Shown one piece after another: positions 9,936-21,082 of a stretch of 64,000 nucleotides of DNA; the first letter of the stretch is position 1, and each line of letters begins with the position of its first letter. Source of the stretch: Tetraselmis striata. Its lineage: Eukaryota; Chlorophyta; Chlorodendrophyceae; Chlorodendrales; Chlorodendraceae. The notes under the pieces are model-generated. The model saw only the letters and a list, made by a program, of their open reading frames with translations, was not told where the DNA came from and ran no database searches. The stretch lies in contig VCJN01001126.1 of assembly GCA_006384855.1 (NCBI GenBank), forward strand, positions 5,001-69,000, written 5' to 3'. The position numbers and the translations under genes were made by a program.

Positions 9936-10301
9936 AAGGGGTCGCCGCGGTGCGGGGGCAGTCCGCCGACCCGGGGCCCGGCGTCCGTCGACGGACGGGC
10001 GACGGTCGAACGACGGCGTCCGGCGTCCGGTGCCGGTACAGGTGGCGGGCGTGGCGATTCGCGCCGTGCCCGCCCCGTAGACCTGACGACCGGCCCGACC
10101 TGCGCGGCCTCGTGCGGGATGCGGGCCGCCTGTAGGCGGCTTGTACTACTGTATTGCTGATCTTGTAGTGCTGCTTTTTTTTTTTTGGTAATACAACTTT
10201 TAGCGGTGGGTTGGGTACCGGCCTTTTTGTAATGCACACCAGTAGTCAGCGGCCCGCTTTTACGCGGCTTGCAGATTTTTAAAATCTGTTTTACAAAATA
10301 A

Positions 10302-10313
10302 TACGTCTCTTTT
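10302..10313. repeat. Left target-site duplication of the SINE
   Basis: TACGTCTCTTTT, repeated exactly at 10583-10594. One copy alone is found at the equivalent place in the SINE-free copy near 9100-9112 (reverse complement). Confidence 0.85.
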
Positions 10314-10582
10314 ATATACATCCCTTGTAAGGTACATCCCTTGTCCGCTCGGTAGAGCGGTCGTCTCGTGTGCGCGAGAGGTACCGGGTTCGGTTCCTGG
10401 CCGATGTAATTCGGCAATATCGGTCCGGCGTGTCCCGGGTTTACTCGGTTGATGCATTATAGCCCTTCGGGGTTCGAATGAGGCAATGGTCTATGGGCTA
10501 TGCCAGACCTACGACTGCAGTTGGCGCACGAGGTCAAGTGCTGGGGCGGCTTCGGCCGATGTCCCGGGGCGAACTTTACTTT
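10314..10582 (+). mobile_element. tRNA-like SINE in the right arm
   Basis: A 269-base insertion between exact 12-base duplications. The tRNA-like head (about 10335-10410) has GGTAGAGCGG, a loop with CTCGTGT, and GGTTCGGTTCC, matching pol III A and B boxes loosely. A second GGTTCGAAT box lies near 10470. The tail ends AACTTTACTT. Other pieces: 2661-2930 (-), 17528-17572 (tail end only, -) and 23205-23330 (head, -). I call it a SINE and not a tRNA gene because the acceptor stem pairs at only about 5 of 7 positions and the copies share a long tail. Confidence 0.7.
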
Positions 10583-10594
10583 TACGTCTCTTTT
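10583..10594. repeat. Right target-site duplication of the SINE
   Basis: Exact copy of 10302-10313. Confidence 0.85.
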
Positions 10595-10765
10595 GAAAAA
10601 TAAATTACTGACAAATCTAACGCTAAAAGCATTATTACCCGGAAACAACAGTATTACAAGATCAACACCACAAGCCGGCTAAAAGCGGCCCGCATCCAGC
10701 ACCACGCTCAACCCAAGAGGTAGGGGCACCTCCACAAATCCCCGGCGCGAAGCGCCGCTTAGTAT

Positions 10766-11280
10766 GATTCCGGATCTTATTAAATATAATGGTATTCTAC
10801 CGGTATCCTAACCTCTACCGGTATCCTATCGAGAGCTTCTGTGGGCTTGAGAGCACCCTCCCGGGAGGAAACCCCGCCCAGCAGCACCCACTTCGCATTG
10901 AAACCCCTGGAGGGCCCTTCCTGCTGGCCTGCAATAGCGACTAAATGGCCTGCTGGAGGCGGGAGGAAACCCGGCGGCGACAAACACGTGTTTATTGCAC
11001 AGCACAATAACATGTTATTTAGCAGGCACGAAAAAAATAACACGTTGTACGCGTTACGGCGTTACAGCATACTGGGAGTATGGGAGTCTGGCGGGACATT
11101 ATACGGCACGATACTCGCCTGCGGCCCTACGGGTACTCGGACTACAGTCGTACGGTAGTACGGTAGCACGTTCTGATAATATATCAGTAGCTAAATAAGG
11201 TCAGTAAGAATTGTTGGTGTGTTTTAGGTACACCCGCCGCCCCTATAATCTGACCCGCCCCTCCATAAGTTTTGTAGCTT

Positions 11281-11318
<38 letters not shown>

Positions 11319-11425
11319 TATCAATCCTACCCACCGAGAGATCGAACCCACCCACCGCCGCCTGGGCGGGCCCGACGACAGTCCTCGGCCCTCGGAATTG
11401 CGGGCCCTCCTCCGCCTCCACCCCC
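10766..11425. other. Non-coding stretch with an (ATCA)n microsatellite
   Basis: No gene seen. (ATCA) is repeated about 9.5 times at 11281-11318. CCGGTATCCTA occurs twice near 10800-10830. Confidence 0.8.
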
Positions 11426-12065
11426 GGCTGGGGATGGGGGCGGGGTTCGTGCACGGGTGGCGCCTTGGTAGCCTTGGCCCCGCCCGTGCTGCCACTGCCG
11501 CGGAGGAGCAGTGTGAGCTGGACACCGGCGTCTTACGTCGTTGCTGGTCCGGTCAAGTCCATGTTCGCTGTTCTTTGAGCACCCTCTCCCTTCCTGTCCT
11601 GTCGGCGCCTCCACATCACATTCGGCTCAGCGCCGCTATTGGAGTGGCCCGGGATGTTGTGATGGGGAAGCCGTTCTACGTTTGGCGGAAAAGGACGCGA
11701 CCGAGTTGGCGGCGCATCTGGCATTGGGTGGCCTGCGTCTGTTGCACGCCCGTGGCGCCCCGTTCTGGGTTGGACCCCCCCCCCCCCCCCCCCCCCCCCC
11801 ACTTCCGCTCCTTGCTGCGAGACCTCAACTTCGAAGCTCCTTTCCTGTCGGCGCCTTCACATTACATTCGGCCTAGTGCCGCTATTGGATTGGCCCGGGA
11901 TTGTGTGCTGAGGCGAGCGTCCCTACTACGTGGAGCGGCGGGTGGCGGGTGGCGATGCCTGCTCGGTGGCTGCCAGGGCGGTTCCCGCCTCTGGTGGCCC
12001 GTAGCCGGATTTCCTTCTTGATTTCTGTATGGATTTCTTGAATGTTGCAGATAGAACATTTAATC
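11426..12065 (+). mobile_element. Repeat family R, copy 1
   Basis: A dispersed repeat containing one or more GTGCCGCTATTGGAGTGGCC units, a C run (11775-11800) and a 3' end of the type GATTTCTGTATGGATTTCTTGAA...GCAG. It matches 22115-23040 and, reversed, 23480-24115, 24925-25230 and 47570-48087. Protein-like text can be read in several frames but none is clearly intact. Family type is unknown; the common 3' end suggests a non-LTR retroelement or its satellite. Confidence 0.7.
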
Positions 12066-13508
12066 ACATTAACATGTTTGTTAATAGTAGAATATCATCT
12101 CGACTTAACTACTTGTCGAGCTTTTCGGGCATTTCTGCCCCTCCGTGCCCCACCCGAGCTAATGCTACTGGTAGCCGTGGTCAGCCTTTTTCTAGGGCTA
12201 CAGCGATACAATACCGTAGGGTGCCACCATGTGTAGCGCAGTAGGGGTAGGGGACGATGCATGGATGGCGGCCCCCTTTCCTACGACGCGTACCCTGGCT
12301 ACTGAAGCCTCGGAAATTATTTCGAGCCTGCGTATGCGGGACTCTGTCTGTCCGAAGCGAACCAAGGCGCACACACGATGAGCACACGCTATGCATGCAA
12401 CGGGTCGACTCAACCGCGACACTCCGACAGTGCCGGCCGAGAGAAGTTGTCGGTTGCCAGTGAAAAAATGCGTAGACGTCTCTCTGAGTCTCTGCACCAC
12501 ATAGTATATATTTATTTTTTGTCCGTACGTATTTATTTTTTGTCCATACACCCGCACCTATGCTACTGTCCAGTACGATTGTCACCTTTATTTTCATCAA
12601 ATTGAAATAGTAAACAGCAACAATACCCCTATATGAATATTGCGCCCCCCCCCCCCCCTCCGTTCATTATAGTAGGGGTAGGATCATGACAGCATTCCGA
12701 TAATCCTACCTCTATTATGAATATTCATTATACATGTAGCAACTATAATAATAAGGGTGATGTCCACAGTTTATAACCAAGATGAGCTTCCTATGGTGCG
12801 ACACACACAGTGAATATACTTACAATTCAGAGGTACCTCCCTCTGGGGGAGGCCCTGGGTTGTAATCGGTTTCAACCGGGCCTTGGGCAGGCCTAAAAAA
12901 GGCATGGACATAAGATTGGCGAGTCCTATTTGTGTATATCATGCGCTGCAAAGCATTGCGCAAGCTATCTGCCACAACAAGACCGTTGAATGCACTGCCA
13001 TACCCGGCCCTAGTCACTAGGTCGTTGTTCGCACTTGCCGCATTTGCTCAGCCATAGAGGCATACGTACACGCTTGCAACGCTCCCCATCTGAGCACTGT
13101 TTGGGCGCCGTTAGGGCAGCGTGGAGGCGCGGGCTGAGCGTTGCACAGCGGCGGCCGGTGGTGTTAGCGGCGGATATAGTGCTGCAGGGGCGGCGCCGGC
13201 TGCACTTAAGGTCATATTGAGTATTATAGAGGTTTGAATTGCACGGGCCTAAGTACGACGGGTGTTACCTGACGTTACAATTCCGTCATACGCGGCTAGT
13301 ACGCTACTGCCGTGTGCCCACGTCCATCCCTCACCCCGATATGACGCCCCGCGACGCGGCGGTGCCTCCACCTTCTGCCGTTGCGCCAGCTTCCAGCTAG
13401 CGCAACGGCATCAAGACTCTCGCAGTCTCGTAAGGTGACACACGATCTCACAACGACGTTCGACGCCATCCGCTCGCCGCGACTGCAATAACGACAGCAT
13501 GCCGTACT
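12066..13508. other. Non-coding stretch between repeat R and a Gag-like remnant
   Basis: No convincing gene. It contains a duplicated ATTTATTTTTTGTCC motif (12507-12544), a C run (12645-12658) and several short ORFs without family features. The last 150 bases lead into the Gag-like frame and could be its 5' leader. Confidence 0.6.
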
Positions 13509-14078
13509 ATGGACAACACACGGTTGCCTGACGACCTGTACGATTCGGAGGGGTGCGGTGGAGGCAACGCCGCGAGTTCGACGACTGACACCGCTAGCCT
13601 CAGTGCGCCGGTGCAGCGGATGCTGCTGCGACTCGACGAGCTAGACTCCTGCACCTATTCAGTTCAACAACCACCTCCGCCGAAACTTTTTCCCGCGACG
13701 CCAACCGACGGCCTCGAGGATGACGACGAGGAGGACGACCCTCCCCCCGGTTTCCCTGCAAAATCTCCAGGCCACGCGGCGTTCATCGACCCGCGCAACT
13801 GGATCGACTACCTGCTGCGGGCGTATGCCGAGTCTATGCCCATTGTAGGACTCACCAACCCCGGGCTGTGGAACCCACGCAACGACGAGTGGGACCGCTA
13901 CCTCACCGACGAGAAGAAGCACGCGACGCGCGACGAGTATCGCCACCGGCTATGCTATGGAGTCTTTACCGCCGCCGCGCACGCGGCGCTCACGGATGCT
14001 GTGGCAACGCTTCGCGCGAAAAACGCCACCGCTCGCGACACCGCGGACGCCAACGACCTACTCGACTCCGCGACATGA
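13509..14078 (+). pseudogene. Gag-like remnant related to the DIRS/PAT Gag
   Basis: An ATG-initiated frame of 189 codons. The segment from about residue 135 (HATRDEYRHRLCYGVFTAAAHAAL) aligns by eye with the PAT-like Gag at 7460-8413 (HWATLDQYRS...DAVAHAAL), including the Tyr-Arg and AHAAL positions. The head is acidic and Pro-rich. It stops at TGA about 45 codons before the equivalent place in the full Gag and lacks the basic tail, and no RT follows. Likely a fragment of a second DIRS/PAT family. Confidence 0.55.
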
Positions 14079-14783
14079 GGAAATGGAAGCCGCCGCCGCC
14101 GCCGCCGCCACGCTGCGTGCATCGCGCTGTGGGCCCGGCCGAGTCAGTGCGATACAGTACTTTATAGTACTGCGGATTCATTTTACCGGTAGGATAAGGC
14201 CCCCCCTTGTCCCCCGCTTCTCATTAAAGGGGCATATTCATTATAGATAGGGGTATATTATATCATTAATATAGGGCTATATATTCATTATATAGGTAGG
14301 GATCAGGGGTCTGATGCGGTGTAAAGGAATCCCCCCCCCCCCCCCCCCCCCCCCCCTCAGTATAGATATGGGCATATTTCATTATAGGGGTGTTCATTAT
14401 AGGGGTGATGTCACTGTACACGGATCATTCTCACAATCGGAATTCATACTTACGCTGCATATCCGGATACATACCGCGACATTTGGACGAAACTTGCCCA
14501 TTGTTTAACATCGCCCTACGGGTACAGGTACCTATCGAGTACTCGAGTATTGTCACGGGAACATGTAATCATAATTGTCACGGGCATGATGTATGATATG
14601 ATTCCGGTAAAATTGATATTTTAGCCCTACCTTGTACTCATCATAGTATTATCAAGTGCATGATGTACTGCGCTGGATACCCGGTATCTCGTGCATGAAT
14701 AAATAATATCTTGAATATTACGATCGATTAACGCGGAGGAAGTGACCAAATATGCGGTTCATCCATACTTACGGTGCATACCA
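14079..14783. repeat. Non-coding stretch with a C run and repeat Q, copy 1
   Basis: A C run lies at 14331-14356. From about 14446 to 14765 is repeat Q: a GGATACATACCGCGACATTT block, then a CGGTAAAATTGATAT block, then a GATCGATTAACGCG block. The same blocks recur around 17290-17860. No gene is seen. Confidence 0.75.
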
Positions 14784-14900
14784 GGGTTGGGCTGCAGTAT
14801 CTACTGCACTGCAGACTGCAGAAACTGCAGCCTGCAGTTAAGCTACTGCACTGCAGCCTGGAGTACTTCCCGAAAAGGGGCTGCAGTGCAGTTACCCAAA
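14784..14900. repeat. CTGCAG/CTGCA-rich array, left part
   Basis: Many overlapping CTGCAG, CTGCACTGCAG and CAGCCTGCAG units. The same array resumes at 16969-17285, on the other side of the LINE-1B insertion, so the two parts were once contiguous or close. Confidence 0.8.
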
Positions 14901-14945
14901 GTGCCCCACAAATATGCCCTTCTCTGTCCCGCCCTTCCCTATAAT

Positions 14946-16946
14946 TCATTTACATAGCAGCAGAAGGCGATATCGGAAATCACCAAAATAAAAGGCAAAC
15001 AAAAAGGTCCTCTACAGCGACTGCGGGGTGGAAGCAGTAACATGAGAAGACGCAGAGTGGGCACGAGCACACGCATCAGACATGGCCATCTGCACACCGG
15101 CAGAGAGAATGCCGCCCAGGGTACCATGCACGCAAGCCGAGACCCGCTGCAACAGCCCCCGCCGTGTGCGCGACAGGTGACGGCGGAACTCTGCAGGTTG
15201 GCTGGCGACAAAGTTTCGAAGTGCCTGAACGGATTGACCACGAAGAAAGCAAGAGGTCGGGGCGGAAGGACCCGCCAGGGAAGTTGCGCACAGCCAACAG
15301 CACCGCGAAGATGTAGACCACCGTCAAAGCGGACTTTCCGAGACGGCCGCGGTCCTCAACCACAAAAGGGTAGTACCGGTGAACACCCTGCACTGGGGCG
15401 GAAGACGCCCGGTCCGCTGCCAACTTAGCATGCTCCGCCTCGGTCGCCGCGATTCCCGGGATGCACCAGCGGGGGTCGTTGCTCTAAGTGGGGGTCGTGG
15501 AGGACACGCACGCGAAGTCGATCATGTAATCGCACGCCGCCCCTCCCCATCCCGCCAGCGTCAGGTCCGACGGCCGCGAGCGGTCCGCTGGGCGCAGCCC
15601 ACTCGTCTCAAGGGTCAAGTCGCCGGCTCCCGAGCGGTCCCGGTCAAGCACCGCCCCCGCATCAATTGCCATAGATGCCCACAGATTCTTCAAAGCGGTA
15701 TGCATGCGGTGCTTGTAGTTCGCTACGGGGCATATGGGTAGATGATCCACGATGAAATCCGTAGCGCTCCGGTTCGAGCCATCCGTAGAGCGAAGCCATA
15801 AGGGATCAATACCACACGTTGGGCCAGGGCAAGTGACAAGCGCGGAACCTCCGCGCGCGCAAAGGCCCAGTACCCGCGCAGCGGCGGCCGAATAAGCAGC
15901 ATGGGGAATCTTGCGGGCGGACTCGTGATCCGACTGGAAAAGCGATAGGGAGCCCGGCCCGCACGCGCTGTACAGGCGCAGGGTATCAAGTCGCGAGGCC
16001 GCTGCACCAGTACGTTGGAAGCTGAGATCGAGGGCCACGAAGTCACGCAAGCGAATCGCACGGCTGAGGTGGCGTTGGACAACCATGGTCGTGGGTTGAT
16101 CATCGGAGGTCGCACCCGAACCCGTACCCGAGGGCGGAGCAGTAGAACCTGGCAGCGATTCTGGGAGGGAAACAGTGGCTGCTGACGGAGGGTGTGCCAC
16201 TAATTCGCCTGGCGACGGTATCTTCAGAGCTACAAAAGCGCATGTAGTAACGGTATTGGCAGTACTCGTACCACCGATAGGAAGCAATTGCTGGGCAGCA
16301 AAGGCGGCCTCACCAGTACCAACTCCAAGAGGAGTGGCCGTAAAAGGAGATGTGGTGACGCGCAATCCTCCGCTAGTGCTCGTACCCGTACGGGTCGTAG
16401 TACCAGCTGCTGGATCCGATGCAGCGGTGGTCGTAGCAACACAAAAAAACGGTGGGGAATATGGGAATCCGCCGAAATGTTGGCGGCGTCCACGGCCTCT
16501 AAGAAAGGGTCCAGCTCCGACGGCGGCATCATGCGGCTGAGGAAGCCAGTCTGCCGCACCGCGCATACGACCAGCAACCGCATGGCCCCATGGTGGCAGC
16601 CGTATCCCGACGTGCCAAAGGAGGCGATGCGCTCCAACAGTGTGGCGTGGCCCTCCCGGCGCCGCCCCAACGGGCCGGTCATCCACTCGGGGTAATGGCT
16701 AATCGGAGCACCCAGGTACACGGCGCCATCCTGGACAGGATCATCGGCCGGGGTCCGAAATCCTCCCGGGGCCAACTTCTCCCGTACTGTCCGCAACTCG
16801 GACTCGCTGTCGCCGGGGTGACGAACGTACCGCGTCTTACTTTCCTGTACCACCAGTCCGACTTTGGAAAGCTCCGTGCAGTACTCGTCGAAAACGCGCG
16901 GAACGTGGGCCGCGGCAGTGGCCGCGCCGCAATCATCCGCAAAACT
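14946..16946 (-). mobile_element. LINE-1B: 5'-truncated, internally deleted LINE-1 copy
   Basis: Reverse orientation copy of 57853-60210. The 5' end is cut inside the RT FADD motif (right side, 16946). The 3' end is ACATGAGC-like sequence at 14946. The 8-base motif CCTATAAT occurs on both sides (14938-14945 and 16947-16954) and is a likely target-site duplication. About 400 bases equivalent to 58327-58723 are replaced by about 31 unrelated bases near 16445-16475. The remaining frame still reads through the CCHC and restriction-like-endonuclease region (15484-16440) almost intact. Confidence 0.8.
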
Positions 16947-16968
16947 CCTATAATCAACAGTTTCAGTG

Positions 16969-17285
16969 CTACTGCAGTCTGCAATGCAGCCTGCACTGCA
17001 GCCTGTAGTACTGCAGCCTGATGACTGCAGCCTGCACTGCAGCCTGCCTGCAGCCTGCAGTACTGTAGCATGTTGACGAAAACGCCCTTCCCTATAATCA
17101 ACAGTTTCAGTGCTACTGCAGTCTGCAATGCAGCCTGCACTGCAGCCTGATGACTGCAGCATGCACTGCAGCCTGCCTGCAGCCTGCAGTACTGCAGCAT
17201 GTTGACTGCAGCCTGCACTACAGCCTGCCTGCAGCCTGCAGTACTGCACTGCAGCCTGCAGTACTGGAAAGTGGACTGCAGCCGA
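16969..17285. repeat. CTGCAG/CAGCCTGCA-rich array, right part
   Basis: Dense CTGCAG and CAGCCTGCA units. A block of about 140 bases beginning CCCTATAATCAACAGTTTCAG (16947 and again about 17090) is duplicated in tandem. The units are self-complementary at the CTGCAG core, so either strand can fold. Confidence 0.8.
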
Positions 17286-17870
17286 ACCCTGGTGCATACC
17301 CGGATACATACCGCGACATCTGGACGAAAATTGCCCATTGTTTATCACCGCCCTACAGGTACCTTCCGAGTACTCGTGAATTACGGTGAATTGGATTTCA
17401 TACTTACGGTGCATATCCGGATACAAACCGCGACATCTGGACGAAACTTGCCCATTGTTTATCATCGCCCTTCAGGTACCTATCGAGTACTCGGGGTATT
17501 GTCACGGGCATGATGTAAAAGTAAAGTAAAGTTCGCCCCGGGACATCGGCCGAAGCCGCCCCAGCACTTGACCATGATGTAGTATGATACGAGTCCGGTA
17601 AAATTGATATATTCGCCCTACCTTGTACTCAAAGTATTATCAAGTGCATGATGTACTGCGCTGGATACCCGGTACCTCGTGCATGAATAATTCTTGAATA
17701 TTACGATCGATTAACGCGTAGGAAGTGACCAAATATGCGGTTCATTCTTACAATTGGATTTCATACTTACGGTGCATACCCGGATACATACCGCGACATT
17801 CGGACGAATCTTGCCCGTTTTTATCATCGCCCTACCCCGTACCCGTAGTATTGCTGGCCAGGTTGGTAGT
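17286..17870. repeat. Repeat Q, three partial copies
   Basis: The GGATACATACCGCGACAT block occurs at about 17300, 17415 and 17785. The CGGTAAAATTGATAT to GATCGATTAACGCG block (17595-17720) matches 14600-14735. A fragment of the SINE tail (17528-17572) is embedded. With copy 1 this brackets the CTGCAG array and LINE-1B. Confidence 0.75.
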
Positions 17871-18000
17871 GCAAAACGAGTGTAGATATGGTCGTTGGCA
17901 ACCTTTCAGTGTAGATATGGTCGTTGATAGATATGGTTGTATTCAACAGCCGTTTGTCAAGGATTTTACGCAGCGCACAACAGAGGCTACGACGAATTGG

Positions 18001-18420
18001 TTGTTGGGTTTAGATTAACTGGTGGTCCGTCGGCGCGACGATGCGCTCGACAAAGTGTTTGGGGTATTCGCAGGTGCCGAGTCGCAACACGCGACTACTG
18101 ATTTGAGTTTCTCCTTGCTCATCCACATGGCACATGCAGACAACGTTCTTGGCGGGGTCGCGGCGGCGCACGCGGCACGTGATGATGTTCATGCGCATGC
18201 GTCGCGTCGCTCGTCGGCCTGTGTTGCTATGACCCGGGTCGTCGGTTGCAAGCGTACTCGCCGCGGCTGATGGCCTAACATACCCCGGGGCGGTGGTCCC
18301 CATTGGTTTCATGTTTCCCCTTCGGTATTTCTTGTCGTGCCTTGGCTTCAGTGCTTCCGCCCTTGACCCTTTGGTTCCTTTGCAGCTCGGCGACTTTGCG
18401 GTTCTCTTGGCTCTTCCTTG
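18001..18420 (+). mobile_element. LINE-2 fragment, C-terminal end and 3' UTR
   Basis: The frame ending at TGA 18268-18270 encodes SLLIHMAHADNVLGGVAAA..., nearly identical to the end of LINE-2 at 9550-9714. A diverged 3' UTR follows. The 5' part (before about 18100) is scrambled. Confidence 0.7.
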
Positions 18421-19205
18421 GTTACTGTTTTGAGGCTAGGATAGTGGTATCGGTGGTAATAAGTTGAGGTGGCGAAAGGTCGCCAAGTTTGTTGGAAGAT
18501 GAGAAACAGATAAGGGCGGCGTGTGAGTAGGTCGCCAGAACGGTATTTGGGTGGCCAACGAGTAGCGCCAAAAGCCGCAAAACAGTATTGAACAAAGGTG
18601 CTCATGAAAAGTAGTGATGAAAAGTGAACGTTGCAGCTTTGGTCAAGTCTGCTCGTTCTTGGTGACAACGTTGTGAGTGTCGTCAAAGAGAAAATGGTTT
18701 GGTCGGGCCGTAATCTCCGAGTTATTCGCTCTCGCAAAAGGACGACGCGTATTGTGTTCGAAAGGCAAATGATCATATTGGTGAGGTGCGATCCCGACCA
18801 CAACAAGGTGGAAGGAAAAGCGACCAAACAAGCTAGTGGTGGAAGGTGGTGTCTCCTAACAGTAGATTCGAAACTGTTTTGTTGGGCTTTAGACGTAATA
18901 ACAAAGTTTCGCTACGGGAGGATCGGCAAACTACATGTGTGCGAGGTTCAGGAGAGTGACGATCGGTAAGTAGAAGCACCAATCAAATGTGGGGCTTGGT
19001 GTGAGAGAGTTAGCATGGTTCAATAAGCTAGAAAGGTTCTCGGGAAACGAATGTTGTGGAAGATGGAAGAATGATTACAAGGATGTGATGCGGAGGTGAC
19101 ATGTATATGAAGTAACTTGACAGTTGAATCAGCGATGCGTCGATTTTTTCAAAAAAATTTAAAAGAACGGGTTCCATATCACTGGCCTACAATTCCATCA
19201 ATTGC
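18421..19205. other. AT-richer stretch without a recognised gene
   Basis: Base composition is clearly lower in GC than the surroundings. A 112-codon frame at 18631-18969 (+) shows no domain and no good start context. It may be an old, decayed insertion. Confidence 0.5.
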
Positions 19206-19244
19206 GGGTTTTTAGGGTTTTAGGGCCTAAAACCCTAAAAACCC
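19206..19244. repeat. Telomere-like perfect palindrome
   Basis: A perfect 19-base inverted repeat around one base. The left arm reads GGG-TTTTTAGGG-TTTTAGG, that is two TTTTAGGG units, and the right arm is their complement. It abuts a family R fragment directly. Confidence 0.85.
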
Positions 19245-19333
19245 GGGATTGTGTGCTGGGGAGAGCGCCCCGCCCTACTGCGTGGAGCGGATTTTTGCAT
19301 GGATTTCTTGAATTTTGCAGCTAGCACATGTAA
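19245..19333 (+). mobile_element. Repeat family R, short fragment with its 3' end
   Basis: GATTGTGTGCTGGGGAGAGC, then a jump to GGATTTCTTGAATTTTGCAG and GCTAGCACATGTAA. Internal deletion relative to 22875-23040. Confidence 0.75.
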
Positions 19334-19560
19334 TCGCACATCAATTGCATTGCCAACGCTTTGAAGTACCAACAGCGAGCGTTTGCATTGCCAACGCTTT
19401 GAAGTACCCGCGTTTTTTTTCCATTACCAGCAGCGAGTAGCGAGTACCAGTACCAGCAGCGAGCGTTCGCATTGCCAGCGCTTTGAAGTATAGGTAGTCG
19501 CTACCAGAGTTGTTTTTTCCATTGCCAGCAGCGAGTAGCGAGTACCAGTACCAGTACTTC
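19334..19560. repeat. Short direct repeats (GCATTGCCAACGCTTTGAAGTA, AGCAGCGAG)
   Basis: The CATTGCCAACGCTTTGAAGTA unit occurs near 19347, 19394 and, varied, 19469. AGCAGCGAGTAGCGAGTACCA occurs twice near 19430 and 19527. Confidence 0.7.
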
Positions 19561-20967
19561 CCAACCGTGAGATCGTAATCGGACGGTTGTGTAATTAAGG
19601 ACCGTGGATGGGCGGGCGGGTGGGTGGATTATAGTACTTAGTAGTATATGCCAGTAGATAAGCGCTTTAGTCATGCACCTATAGGCCCGATCCGCTGCAG
19701 TATACAAGTACGGCAATAAAGCTCACCGCCGAAAAATCGACGCCTTGCTGGATAATATGAGCTTGACAATCGGGTGACGGTGCGCATCAGATGGCAAGTA
19801 GCGCATCGGGCGATTTGTTACCCGGGTCATTATGTCTACATGTTAAAAATTGAAGGGATACTAGGTCTAGTAGGTTTGATCATTCTCATAGTTTGTAGTT
19901 TATTTCTTGATGGTACACTACATGCTTCGAAAGCAATGAAAGGGTGGGTCCTAAGCCGTGCGCAGGCTGCACGCCGCATGTCGCCAAACTGATTGCCGCC
20001 ATGTGGGCATATATCCTCATCTTCCCTTGAGCTAGCCGCCCCTAGTAGTCGCACAATGAATGCGATGGCGTATGGTGGACATATACGCATTTACATCTCG
20101 CATTGGTGAAATGCTACATCTTGCCCAGATGCAAATGCGTTACATCGCATGTATGCGGTGTACATCTAGGGTTATCAAGGGTATTTATATGCCCTACTCT
20201 GAAAAAATGCGGGGTCATGTTGCGGCTATCTTGCGCCGCGAGCCCATGGCCGCGCTTGACGTATGCGCTTCAAAAATCAGCGAAACGCGCCTGCTCGTGT
20301 GCGCGTAAAATCGGAAATTTCCGGTCAGCAAAAAAAAGCTCAGAATTCGCGTCAGTTTAAGCGCGTAGTTCCTAGGTCATAGTGTGGCTGTAAACTGTGT
20401 GCGGTACTTAGTCGCCCCCGCCAAGTCCGCGCACCGTGGTTCGTGCGTGGCGGGCCCGCCTCACTACGAGGAAATTTGCCGACGGCGAATCGAACGTGCG
20501 GACTGGCGTGCGCGCGTACAGAGCGTCGCTTAAACGCTCACGCCGCAGTCCGAAAGTGAGAGTCACTCTGTTTTGTTATATTTACCCGTTACCGAACGGC
20601 TCGCTGTACGGTACCACGAGCACGAAATTCGAAGTTCGGCTGTTACAAACCATTCATTACTTCTGACGCCTGTAGTAGCAAAGGCAGTGTACAGATACCG
20701 GCCAATCGACACCTGCCGACCTGTGATGATCATCACAGGAAAGTGCAACATGGTATTCCCCGTATGGTCCCCGTGGTATGGTCCCCGTGGCCTCGTCGGA
20801 CAGCAAAAAACGCTCAAGCAGCGGACACACAGCAAAGCAACATGGATTTGATAATTGATCGTTACTACACTACGTGCTGATTTGCGCCCCGACCACTGGT
20901 ACCCGGACACCATAGTTAATTCTGTACATACTAGGGCTTACCTGTAGCGTATGCTATTTTGATATAT
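19561..20967. other. No recognised gene
   Basis: Several short frames but none with domain features, splice-site support or a TGTAA-linked end that I can defend. A tandem TATGGTCCCCGTGG lies near 20763-20790. Confidence 0.5.
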
Positions 20968-21055
20968 ATCCACCTCGCAACTGCTGTATAGTGGACGTTT
21001 CCTATGGCCTATTCGGGTGGTTTCCTGATCGCCTTTTGCAGCTAGCTCATGTAAC
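20968..21055 (+). mobile_element. LINE-1 3'-end fragment
   Basis: Matches the last 90 bases of LINE-1 (60125-60210), ending in GCTAGCTCATGTAA. Confidence 0.7.
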
Positions 21056-21082
21056 TATTGATATCTAATTACATGAGCAATC

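Larger units (their letters stand above)
9195..10765. repeat. Right arm of the large inverted repeat
   Basis: Reverse complement of 2470-3426. The arm is interrupted by a LINE-2 piece (9279-9920) and, within its AT-rich block, by a SINE (10314-10582). The AT-rich block is bordered on both sides by GCGGGATGCGGGCCGC-like sequence in opposite orientation (about 10110-10150 and 10660-10700), so it may itself be a foldback or MITE-like element. Confidence 0.8.

Noticed and set aside
16969-17285. CRISPR array
   Set aside because: Repeat units overlap and have no unique spacers of constant length; the genome is eukaryotic.
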